The notes under the pieces: model-generated
Seen by the model: the letters and a program-made list of their open reading frames with translations, nothing else
Databases searched by the model: none
Told to the model about the DNA's origin: nothing
Position numbers and translations under genes: made by a program
From: an uncultured Pseudomonadota bacterium
Lineage (GTDB): Bacteria; Pseudomonadota; Gammaproteobacteria; Methylococcales; Methylomonadaceae
Length of the DNA stretch: 64,000 bases
Direction: 5' to 3'
NCBI GenBank assembly: GCA_903867225.1
Contig: CAIPQN010000106.1
Coordinates: 1-64,000, forward strand
Part shown: piece after piece, positions 28,515 through 36,283 of the stretch
Position numbering within the stretch: position 1 is the first letter of the stretch
Layout: the number at the start of each line of letters is the position of its first letter

Positions 28515-30095
28515 ATGCCTCAAAATCTTAGTGAATTACAACGCCGTCGCACGTTTGCGATTATTTCTCACCCCGACGCGGGTAAAACCACCGTTACTGA
28601 AAAATTATTGTTATTCGGTGGCGCGATTCAATTAGCGGGTTCAGTGAAAGGTCGAAAAGCCGCTCGACACGCGACTTCTGACTGGATGGAAATGGAAAAA
28701 GAACGTGGGATTTCTGTCACCACGTCTGTGATGCAGTTTGAACACAAAGATTGCGTCATAAACCTACTCGACACACCAGGTCACGAGGATTTTTCGGAAG
28801 ACACTTATCGCACTTTAACCGCTGTCGATTCGGCGTTGATGATTATCGACGTAGCGAAAGGCGTTGAAGAACGCACGATTAACTTGATGGAAGTGTGCCG
28901 TTTGCGAACCACGCCAATTTTAACGTTCATCAACAAATTAGACCGTGAAGGACGCGAACCGATTGAATTGATGGATGAAGTTGAACACGTTTTGAAAATC
29001 CAATGTGCGCCAATGACCTGGCCAATCGGCATGGGCAAACGTTTCAAAGGTGTTTATCACTTGTACAAAGACGAAATCCATTTATTCAGCGCACAACACG
29101 GCGGCAAAATCGCTGAAGCCGAAGTGATTAAAGGCTTAAATAATCCAAAATTGGACGAATTACTCGGCGACCAAGCGCAAGAATTACGCGACGAAATTGA
29201 TTTAGTGAAAGGTGCGAGCCACGAATTTAATTTGCCCGATTATTTAGCGGGAACCTTAACGCCTGTTTTCTTTGGTTCTGCGGTGAACAATTTCGGCATT
29301 TTAGAATTGCTCGATGCGTTTGCTGAATATGCGCCCTCCCCTTTGCCACGCCAAACGATTCAACGCGAAGTTTCACCAACAGAAGAAAAATTCACAGGAT
29401 TTGTATTCAAAGTTCAAGCCAATATGGATCCATCTCATCGTGACCGCGTGGCATTTTTGCGTGTCTGTTCGGGTAAATTCGACAAAGGCATGAAAATTCA
29501 TCATGTTCGTTTAGGGAAAACTATTCAAATTGCAAACGCGATTACTTTCCAAGCAGCAACGCGTAATACAGTTGAAGAAGCCTATGCGGGCGACATTATT
29601 GGTCTACATAATCACGGCACGATTCAAGTTGGCGATACATTCACGCAAGGCGAAACTTTGAAATATGGCGGCATTCCATATTTCGCGCCAGAATTATTTC
29701 GCCGTGTAGTTTTAAAAGATCCGCTTAGAGCAAAAGCGTTGCAAAAAGGCTTAATTCAACTTACCGAAGAAGGCGCGACGCAATTATTTCGTCCTTTAAA
29801 AAATAACGATTTAATTTTAGGCGCGGTTGGCGTGTTGCAGTTCGACGTGACGGCGTATCGCTTGAAAGGCGAATACAACGTGGAATGTGTTTATGACGCA
29901 ATTCCAATTTCGGCGGTGCGTTGGGTGAGTTCTGAAAATCCAGCAAAACTCGAAGAATTCAAAAAGAAAGCCTTTGATAATTTAGCCGAAGATGGCGGTG
30001 GTTATTTGGTTTATGTCGCAAATAGTCGCGTGAATTTACAACTCGCCGAAGAACGTTATCCCGATATTAAATTTAGTTCGACACGCGAATTGTAA
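28515..30095 (+). CDS. prfC: Peptide chain release factor 3
   Basis: A 526-residue translational GTPase that recycles RF1/RF2 after termination. G1 is [15 protein letters not shown], the switch II motif is [14 protein letters not shown] and the guanine motif NKLDREGR; the RF3-specific insertion [12 protein letters not shown] and the C-terminal domain with [13 protein letters not shown] are present. The length is normal. It is followed after 22 bases by surE. Confidence 0.96.
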   Translation: MPQNLSELQRRRTFAIISHPDAGKTTVTEKLLLFGGAIQLAGSVKGRKAARHATSDWMEMEKERGISVTTSVMQFEHKDCVINLLDTPGHEDFSEDTYRTLTAVDSALMIIDVAKGVEERTINLMEVCRLRTTPILTFINKLDREGREPIELMDEVEHVLKIQCAPMTWPIGMGKRFKGVYHLYKDEIHLFSAQHGGKIAEAEVIKGLNNPKLDELLGDQAQELRDEIDLVKGASHEFNLPDYLAGTLTPVFFGSAVNNFGILELLDAFAEYAPSPLPRQTIQREVSPTEEKFTGFVFKVQANMDPSHRDRVAFLRVCSGKFDKGMKIHHVRLGKTIQIANAITFQAATRNTVEEAYAGDIIGLHNHGTIQVGDTFTQGETLKYGGIPYFAPELFRRVVLKDPLRAKALQKGLIQLTEEGATQLFRPLKNNDLILGAVGVLQFDVTAYRLKGEYNVECVYDAIPISAVRWVSSENPAKLEEFKKKAFDNLAEDGGGYLVYVANSRVNLQLAEERYPDIKFSSTREL

Positions 30096-30117
30096 AAAAC
30101 AATTTTAGGAGAATCAG

Positions 30118-30873
30118 ATGCACATTTTATTGAGTAATGATGACGGTTATTTAGCAGAAGGATTAGTTGCACTTGCTAAGGCTTTGGCGGATTGCGGCAC
30201 AATTTCGGTGGTTGCTCCAGACAGAAATCGCAGTGCGGCAAGCAATTCGCTCACGTTAGATATGCCGTTACGCGCCACGTTAGCCCATAACGGTTTTACG
30301 AAAGTAGACGGTACGCCGACGGATTGTGTGCATTTAGCGATTACGGGATTATTAGAGACTGAACCCGATATGGTTTTTGCAGGTATCAATCATGGGGCGA
30401 ATTTAGGCGATGACGTTTTATATTCGGGAACTGTTGCAGCGGCGACGGAAGGACGTTTTTTAGGTTTGCCAGCGGTTGCTATTTCGCTTGTTGGCGATCA
30501 TCCCGAACATTTTGAAACCGCTGCTCAAGTTGCTGTGATTTTATTAAAACAAATTTTCGCTCATCCGTTGCCTGAAAATACCATTTTGAATGTCAACGTG
30601 CCTGATTTACCGTTTTCTGAATTAAAAGGTTTTCAAGCCTGTCGTTTGGGACAGCGTCATAAATCCGAACCTATTATTCAACGCGAAGATCAACGTGGAC
30701 GGCGCATTTATTGGGTTGGTGCAGCGGGTGAAGAGCAAGATGCGGGTGAAGGCACGGATTTTCACGCCATCAATAATGGCTATGTTTCTGTCACGCCGTT
30801 GCAATTGGATTTGACGTGGTATGAACGCATTGAAAATTTGAAAACGTGGTTGCCTGAGAAAATTACTTTATGA
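30118..30873 (+). CDS. surE: 5'-nucleotidase SurE
   Basis: A 251-residue SurE, a metal-dependent survival nucleotidase. The N-terminal active-site [11 protein letters not shown] carries the metal-binding Asp pair; [15 protein letters not shown] and [21 protein letters not shown] contain the remaining ligands. The ribosome site AGGAG precedes the ATG. The stop overlaps the pcm start (ATGA). surE-pcm-yqaA is a conserved gammaproteobacterial order. Confidence 0.95.
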   Translation: MHILLSNDDGYLAEGLVALAKALADCGTISVVAPDRNRSAASNSLTLDMPLRATLAHNGFTKVDGTPTDCVHLAITGLLETEPDMVFAGINHGANLGDDVLYSGTVAAATEGRFLGLPAVAISLVGDHPEHFETAAQVAVILLKQIFAHPLPENTILNVNVPDLPFSELKGFQACRLGQRHKSEPIIQREDQRGRRIYWVGAAGEEQDAGEGTDFHAINNGYVSVTPLQLDLTWYERIENLKTWLPEKITL

Positions 30874-31538
30874 CATTGCGGCATTTACAAGGTAGCGGCA
30901 TGACTTCGCAACGTACCCGAAACCGTTTGATTACTCGGTTGACGGAACAAGGCATTGTTGATGAGCGAATTTTAGAAGTCATGCGGACAACGCCACGTCA
31001 TATTTTTGTAGATGAAGCCTTAGCAAGTCGCGCTTATGAAGATACTGCGTTGCCGATTGGTTACAATCAAACGATTTCGCAACCTTACACCGTGGCGCGA
31101 ATGACAGAATTGTTATTAGAAAATACTGAAACCTTAGATAAAGTTTTAGAAATCGGTACAGGTTGTGGTTATCAAACCGCGATTTTGGCGCAATTAGTCC
31201 GTGAAGTGTATTCGGTAGAGCGTATTTTACCGCTGCAAAAAAAAGCCAAAGTTCACACAGAATTATTGAAGCTAAAAAACATTCGTTATTCTTACAGCGA
31301 TGGCAGTTGGGGTTGGGAAGAATACGCGCCATTCGATGGTATTTTAGTTGCCGCTGCGCCAAATGAAGTACCCGAAGCATTATTGCAACAACTCGCCGTC
31401 GGCGGTGTGATGCTAATTCCCGTTGGTGAACAAGGCGGCAAACAAACGCTGCAACGTATTACGCGCACCGAAAGTAGTTTTTACGTTGAAGAATTCGACC
31501 CCGTTATTTTTGTTCCATTTTTAGCAGGAAAAGAATGA
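30870..31538 (+). CDS. pcm: Protein-L-isoaspartate O-methyltransferase
   Basis: A 222-residue PCMT that methylates isoaspartyl residues to allow repair of aged proteins. The SAM motif [17 protein letters not shown], the substrate loop [17 protein letters not shown] and the [11 protein letters not shown] segment are diagnostic. Start 30870 is coupled to surE by ATGA; an internal ATG at 30900 (MTSQRTR) is an alternative and gives a length nearer to the family core. Confidence 0.95.
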   Translation: MTLRHLQGSGMTSQRTRNRLITRLTEQGIVDERILEVMRTTPRHIFVDEALASRAYEDTALPIGYNQTISQPYTVARMTELLLENTETLDKVLEIGTGCGYQTAILAQLVREVYSVERILPLQKKAKVHTELLKLKNIRYSYSDGSWGWEEYAPFDGILVAAAPNEVPEALLQQLAVGGVMLIPVGEQGGKQTLQRITRTESSFYVEEFDPVIFVPFLAGKE

Positions 31539-31541
31539 ATT

Positions 31542-32123
31542 ATGTTTCAAAAGTTATACGATAAAACACTCCGTTGGTCACGGCATCGACACGCTACTCG
31601 TTACTTAGGTTTTGTGAGTTTTGCAGATTCCTCATTTTTTCCGATTACACCACTCGTGATGCTTGTGCCAATGGTTTTAGCGCAACGTGATAAAGCCTTT
31701 CGCTTTGCATTTTTAACGACTTTAATGTCAGCGTTAGGCGCGATATTAGGCTATAGCATTGGTTATTTTCTATTTGAAATGATTTCGCCGTGGTTGCAAA
31801 CGACACATTATTGGAATGATTATTTGGCGGCAAAAATTGAAGTTGATAAATGGGGAATTTGGGCGGTGTTAATCGGGGGATTTTTACCCATTCCGTACAA
31901 GATTTTCACGATTACAGCGGGTTCATTAGATATGGCGTTATTGCCATTTCTTTTGGTATCAACATTAGGACGAGGCAGTCGATTTTTTCTCGTGGCATTT
32001 TTATTAAAATTTGGCGGAGCAAAATTTGAAACAAAATTACGAAATTACATCAACAAAATTGGCTGGTTTTGTGTGGTGTTAATTATCATTGGTTTGGGGA
32101 CATACCAATTTTTGAAGAATTGA
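31542..32123 (+). CDS. yqaA: YqaA family inner-membrane protein (SNARE-associated/VTT domain)
   Basis: A 193-residue membrane protein with about four hydrophobic segments. FADSSFFPITPLVML near residue 25 and GGFLPIPYKIFTITAG near residue 105 are the re-entrant loop motifs of the DedA/VTT superfamily, to which YqaA belongs. It is placed after pcm, 3 bases downstream, as in other gammaproteobacteria. Its function is not established; relatives are linked to lipid transport and membrane homeostasis. Confidence 0.85.
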   Translation: MFQKLYDKTLRWSRHRHATRYLGFVSFADSSFFPITPLVMLVPMVLAQRDKAFRFAFLTTLMSALGAILGYSIGYFLFEMISPWLQTTHYWNDYLAAKIEVDKWGIWAVLIGGFLPIPYKIFTITAGSLDMALLPFLLVSTLGRGSRFFLVAFLLKFGGAKFETKLRNYINKIGWFCVVLIIIGLGTYQFLKN

Positions 32124-32125
32124 AA

Positions 32126-32647
32126 ATGAATAAATTTAATTTACAACCAAACAATAAAGAACATTTGATGCGTGAAAACGATTTCATCGTTTCCAAAACC
32201 GATTTACGCGGTGTTATCACTTATGGAAATCCTATTTTTGTTGAATTTTCTGGCTATGATGAAAGTGAACTTTTAGGGGTGGCGCAAAATGTTATTCGCC
32301 ATCCCGATATGCCACGCGCTTTGTTTTCTCTCATTTGGTCAACCATCAGAGCGGGCAATGAATGTTTTGGCTACGTCAAAAATTTATCTAAAGACGGGAG
32401 TTTTTATTGGGTATTTATGCACATCACTCCTGAGTTTTCACCTGAAGGTATCAAAATCGGTTATTACTCTGTTCGGCGATGTCCTAAACGCAGTGCTATC
32501 GAAAAAATAGAACCCATTTATCAAAAAATGCTCGCGGCAGAAAAAGCAACAAATATAGAAAATGCCATTGATGCAGGTACGCAAGTGTTAACAGATATTC
32601 TTAATTCAACAGGACGTAACTATGAAGACTTTATTTTTTCACTCTAA
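32126..32647 (+). CDS. Single PAS-domain protein (Aer-like), input of the Sia-type operon
   Basis: A 173-residue soluble protein with one PAS domain at about 20-125. The sequence SKTDLRGVITYGNPIFVEFSGY and the following RHPDMPRALF and GYVKNLSKDGSFYWV are typical of the FAD-binding PAS of the aerotaxis receptor Aer, so redox or oxygen sensing is plausible. It lacks membrane and methyl-accepting domains. The C-terminal 45 residues are helical. ATG 32126 is 2 bases after yqaA; the open frame upstream lies inside yqaA. The 3' end overlaps the phosphatase gene by 26 bases, so the two are tightly coupled. Confidence 0.85.
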   Translation: MNKFNLQPNNKEHLMRENDFIVSKTDLRGVITYGNPIFVEFSGYDESELLGVAQNVIRHPDMPRALFSLIWSTIRAGNECFGYVKNLSKDGSFYWVFMHITPEFSPEGIKIGYYSVRRCPKRSAIEKIEPIYQKMLAAEKATNIENAIDAGTQVLTDILNSTGRNYEDFIFSL

Positions 32648-33893
32648 GTACGGTCGTTGGATTTACCTTTCTTTGCTACTAACCATCGGTGGTTTGCTGT
32701 TTTTTAATCCGCTATACGCCTTTATTCCACTGGGATTGAGCGTGATTTTGCTATTTATTCTCGACAAAAATCAAGCGGAAAGCATGGCTGAATTAACGAT
32801 TGTGTTAAAAGAAATGAAAACGGGGAGACTTTCATCTCGGTTGCCTTATATAAATTCTGATCCAGCCCAAGAAAAAATTCGTATCGCGCTCAATACCGCA
32901 TTGGATCAAACGGAAACCACCATCATTGAAATGTTAGGTGCAATGGATGCCGTCACAAAAGGTCATACTTGGCGACGATTGCAAATTCAAGGTGTAGATG
33001 GTTCGTTTAAAAAGGCGTTAGTAAAAATGCAAGTGATGCTTGATAACCTTGCAGAACGCACAGCAGATTCGGAAAAAATACATAACGAAATAGCAGAAAT
33101 TCACTGTCAAACCAGAGATTCCATTGAATATGCGTCCATTATTCAACGCACTATTTTGCCGAATTTGAGTGATTTTCAAAACGCATTTTCGGACAGTTTT
33201 GCCCATTGGAAACCCAAAGATATTGTAGGTGGCGATATTTGGTTTTTTGAACCACTGGCGAATGAAGGCGAATATCTTTTGTTTGTGATTGATTGTACAG
33301 GGCATGGTGTACCAGGGGCATTTGTTACCATGCTGGTTAAAAGTATTCAGCGAACCATTATGCTTGAGTGCAGAAACACGAAAAAAGAAATTCATCAGCA
33401 ATTTCCAAGTCAGATTCTTTCGATTTTTAATCGTGAAATTAAACACCTGCTTAACCAATATAAGCGAGAAAGTGAAAGTAACGTGGGCTTTGACGGTGGT
33501 ATTTTGTACATTAACAAAACTGAAGGCATTATTCGTTTTGCTGGCGCAGGAACGCCATTATTTTTGGTAGATTACGAAGGAAAATGCACCACAATTAAAA
33601 GCGATAGATGCAGCGTAGGCTATCGTTCTTCGGACGAAAATTTTATATTTACAGAGCAAGAATTTAAAATTGATTCATTCGACAAAATTTATCTTTCCAC
33701 AGACGGTTTATTTGATCAACTCGGTGGCAATAAAGATTTTCCTTACGGCAAAGCACGACTTATTTCAATTCTCGAAAAAAATAATCATCAATCCATGGAA
33801 CACATTAGAAGATTGATAATGAATGATGTTTCATACTGGCGAAGAAATGCAGAACAAAATGATGATATTACTTTTATCGGAATCAAAATCTAA
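32622..33893 (+). CDS. SiaA-like membrane-anchored SpoIIE/PP2C serine/threonine phosphatase
   Basis: A 423-residue protein. Two hydrophobic segments lie at about 13-30 and 32-47 with almost no loop, followed by a HAMP-like/helical region to about 180 and a SpoIIE-type PP2C domain to the end. Metal ligands are visible: GGDIWFF, DCTGHGVPGAF, STDGLFDQ and QNDDITFIGIK. In Pseudomonas SiaABCD, SiaA dephosphorylates the partner protein SiaC. The same order (phosphatase, kinase, partner) follows here. AGGA precedes the ATG, inside the PAS gene. Unlike SiaA of Pseudomonas, there is no large periplasmic sensor region, which fits a separate PAS input protein. Confidence 0.85.
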   Translation: MKTLFFHSKYGRWIYLSLLLTIGGLLFFNPLYAFIPLGLSVILLFILDKNQAESMAELTIVLKEMKTGRLSSRLPYINSDPAQEKIRIALNTALDQTETTIIEMLGAMDAVTKGHTWRRLQIQGVDGSFKKALVKMQVMLDNLAERTADSEKIHNEIAEIHCQTRDSIEYASIIQRTILPNLSDFQNAFSDSFAHWKPKDIVGGDIWFFEPLANEGEYLLFVIDCTGHGVPGAFVTMLVKSIQRTIMLECRNTKKEIHQQFPSQILSIFNREIKHLLNQYKRESESNVGFDGGILYINKTEGIIRFAGAGTPLFLVDYEGKCTTIKSDRCSVGYRSSDENFIFTEQEFKIDSFDKIYLSTDGLFDQLGGNKDFPYGKARLISILEKNNHQSMEHIRRLIMNDVSYWRRNAEQNDDITFIGIKI

Positions 33894-33912
33894 CGTTTAG
33901 AAAATTTTTATT

Positions 33913-34470
33913 ATGAATGTCACAAAAGAATTTGTTAAACAAAATGGGGTTTTATTTTTGTCGTACACGACTTTTTTATCTCAAGCCTTAATCGTAATAC
34001 TTACTAATTTGATAGAAGAAGAAACCAAAGTCAGTAAGGTTAGTATTGGCGATTCCAGTAATATCCTAACGATATTTATTGAACTCGCTCAAAACGTCTT
34101 GAACTATTCAAAAACAAACGAACTTGAATCAAATGAATGTAAATCCGAAGGCTTAATCACTGTTGGCAAATCTATAATTGACTCACAACAATTTTATTAC
34201 ATTGCCTGTCAAAATATAGTGGCATTAGCAGACAAAGAAAAAATGCAGCCAAAACTGGAAGAAATTTTAAAGTTAAATAAAAATGATTTAAAAAAGAGAT
34301 ATAGAGAACTTAGAAAAAGTGGTAAAAATACACATAACAACGGTGGTGGAATTGGCTTTTATGAAATTGCTAAACGAAGCGATAAAATCGAATTTGAGTT
34401 TAGTCAAATAAACGAAGATAAATTTTATTTTCAATTCACATCATTCGTGAACATTAAATCTACGGAATAA
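33913..34470 (+). CDS. SiaB-like kinase (DUF6272, GHKL fold)
   Basis: A 185-residue protein similar to SiaB-family kinases. An N-box-like segment (ELAQNVLNYSK near residue 58) and a Gly-rich G-box (NGGGIGFYEIAKRS near residue 143) define a GHKL/anti-sigma-type ATP site. In Pseudomonas, SiaB phosphorylates SiaC. Overall composition is Lys/Asn-rich and AT-rich, more than the flanking housekeeping genes. It is 19 bases after the phosphatase and 3 before the SiaC-like gene, in the same operon. Confidence 0.82.
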   Translation: MNVTKEFVKQNGVLFLSYTTFLSQALIVILTNLIEEETKVSKVSIGDSSNILTIFIELAQNVLNYSKTNELESNECKSEGLITVGKSIIDSQQFYYIACQNIVALADKEKMQPKLEEILKLNKNDLKKRYRELRKSGKNTHNNGGGIGFYEIAKRSDKIEFEFSQINEDKFYFQFTSFVNIKSTE

Positions 34471-34473
34471 AGC

Positions 34474-34887
34474 ATGGAAAATCTAAATATCGAAGCTACA
34501 AAATACACGCCAGAAATTATTTTGCATAAATCAGGAAAATTCAGCATCAAAGGTAAATCTTATCCTGAGAATACGTTTGAGTTTTATGCTCCTGTGACGG
34601 CTTGGTTTAAGCTCTATTTTTTGATTGATTCGTTGCCAAAAGTACATTTTGTAACAGATGAAATGCCAAAGGCATTAACATTAGATATGGAAATTATTTA
34701 TTTTAATTCAAGTAGTTCCAAATGGTTTTTTGATCTTTTTGATATTTTTGATGAACACAAAGAAAGTTTTGATATTTCGATTAATTGGCTATACGACGAA
34801 GATAACGAAAGTGCGCGTGAAGCGGGTGAAGATTTCATAGAGGATTTTGAAAATCTCAATATCAAACTCGTGCCAAAACAGGGTTAA
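34474..34887 (+). CDS. SiaC-like partner-switch protein (DUF1987)
   Basis: A 137-residue DUF1987 protein recognised by the start LNIEATKYTPEI, the GKSYPENTFEFYAPV block, the central YFNSSSSKWFFDLFD and the acidic INWLYDEDNESAREAGEDF. In Pseudomonas, SiaC is the switch: unphosphorylated SiaC binds and activates the diguanylate cyclase SiaD. The Ser-rich YFNSSSSK segment is where phosphorylation would be expected. It sits directly before the HD-GYP gene, in the position occupied by siaD elsewhere. Confidence 0.88.
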   Translation: MENLNIEATKYTPEIILHKSGKFSIKGKSYPENTFEFYAPVTAWFKLYFLIDSLPKVHFVTDEMPKALTLDMEIIYFNSSSSKWFFDLFDIFDEHKESFDISINWLYDEDNESAREAGEDFIEDFENLNIKLVPKQG

Positions 34888-34895
34888 ATTGAAAT

Positions 34896-36248
34896 ATGAA
34901 AACCGATCTAAATCCCATGATTGTTGAACTCGAAAATCTTAAAAATGAATTCTCAAAAACGACTGATAAGCTAATTAAAAATATCTATCGCCAAGATAAA
35001 ATCATGCTTAGAAGCGATAAACGACAACAATATGAATATGACCATTTACAAGACCGATTAGCAGAAGTAGAAAAACTTGAATTAGCGCAAGAAGAATTGA
35101 TGGATTCTTTCATTGTGCTTATCGCAGGTGCGATTGATGCCAAATCAAAATATACAGGTGGGCATTGTGAGCGAGTTCCAGAATTAGCGATGATGTTAGC
35201 GCAAGCCGCAACGGATTGTAACGAAGGTATTTTTGCCAATTTTGAACTCAAAACAGACGACCAAATAAGAGAACTTAAAATTGCCTCTTGGTTGCATGAT
35301 TGTGGAAAAGTCACAACGCCTGAATATGTGGTTGATAAGGCGACAAAATTGGAAACAATTTACAATCGAATCCACGAAATTCGTACACGATTTGAAGTAA
35401 TTTATCGCGATTTTCAAATTAAAGCGTTGGAAAGAAAACTTCAAGGTGAAAATGCGGCTGATGTTGAAAGCTGGTTAAATATCGAATTACAAAAACTTCA
35501 AGATGATTTTCAAATAATTGCAAAAGCTAATTTGGGCGCGGAGTTTATGCAAAAAGAAGATCAGGAAAAAATTAAAATCATCGCGCAACGTGAATGGATT
35601 CGACATTTTGATTGTTCAATCGGTCTGGCATTTGAAGAACGTCAGCGTGTAAAAAAAGATAATGCTCAAACGCCCAGTGTTGAATATCTGCTTTCAGATA
35701 AAAAAAGTCATATTCAACCCAGAGAAGATTTTGATTATGAAGATTATGAAGCGCGGGGCTTTAAAATGCCTGTTCCTGAACATCTCTATAACTTCGGCGA
35801 AGTTTATAATTTAACGCAAAGTAGAGGCACGTTGACTCCAGAAGAACGCTTCAAGATTAACGAACACATCACCATGACGATTAAAATGCTTGAAACATTA
35901 CCGTTTCCAAGCAATTTAAAAAATGTTCCAATTTATGCAGGAATGCACCACGAAACATTGATTGGAACGGGTTATCCTCGAAAATTGACGATTGATGATA
36001 TGCCGATTCCAGCGCGAATTATGGCGATTGCCGATATATTTGAAGCATTAACTGCACCCGACAGACCATATAAAGAACCAAAAACATTATCCGATTCAAT
36101 CAAAATTCTAAATTCGATGGTTGAAAAGCAACATATTGACGGTGACATATTCCGTTTATTTTTATCGAGTGGTATTTATAAAAAATACTCGGATAAATTT
36201 TTAAAACCCGAACAAAACGATGATGTTAATGTCACCAAATACATATAA
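34896..36248 (+). CDS. HD-GYP domain protein (probable c-di-GMP phosphodiesterase) with N-terminal coiled coil
   Basis: A 450-residue protein. Residues 1-70 form a charged coiled coil (NIYRQDKIMLRSDKRQQYEY). The HD-GYP catalytic core starts near residue 68: His90 in GGHCERV, His134-Asp135 in WLHDCGK, then about 190 residues of extra mainly helical sequence, HHETLIGTGYP (about 350-361) and RIMAIADIFEALTAPDRPY. HD-GYP enzymes hydrolyse c-di-GMP to pGpG or GMP. There is no receiver domain, so control probably comes through the coiled coil. It is the last gene of the PAS-SiaABC-like operon and is followed by a terminator. An activity other than c-di-GMP hydrolysis cannot be excluded because of the insertion. 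Confidence 0.88.
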   Translation: MKTDLNPMIVELENLKNEFSKTTDKLIKNIYRQDKIMLRSDKRQQYEYDHLQDRLAEVEKLELAQEELMDSFIVLIAGAIDAKSKYTGGHCERVPELAMMLAQAATDCNEGIFANFELKTDDQIRELKIASWLHDCGKVTTPEYVVDKATKLETIYNRIHEIRTRFEVIYRDFQIKALERKLQGENAADVESWLNIELQKLQDDFQIIAKANLGAEFMQKEDQEKIKIIAQREWIRHFDCSIGLAFEERQRVKKDNAQTPSVEYLLSDKKSHIQPREDFDYEDYEARGFKMPVPEHLYNFGEVYNLTQSRGTLTPEERFKINEHITMTIKMLETLPFPSNLKNVPIYAGMHHETLIGTGYPRKLTIDDMPIPARIMAIADIFEALTAPDRPYKEPKTLSDSIKILNSMVEKQHIDGDIFRLFLSSGIYKKYSDKFLKPEQNDDVNVTKYI

Positions 36249-36276
36249 AAACAGGCAGAAAATCTGCCTGTTTCTG
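36249..36276 (+). terminator. Intrinsic terminator after the HD-GYP gene (shared with the converging GGDEF-EAL gene)
   Basis: An 11-bp stem AAACAGGCAGA / TCTGCCTGTTT (36249-36259 with 36263-36273) with a 3-base loop and a T-run after it. It starts right at the stop codon region and lies between two convergent genes. Confidence 0.88.
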
Positions 36277-36283
36277 TCTAAAT

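Noticed and set aside
30979-31380. A 133-codon minus-strand frame
   Set aside because: Antisense to pcm; no homologous motif.
33018-33458. A 146-codon minus-strand frame
   Set aside because: Antisense to the PP2C phosphatase domain.
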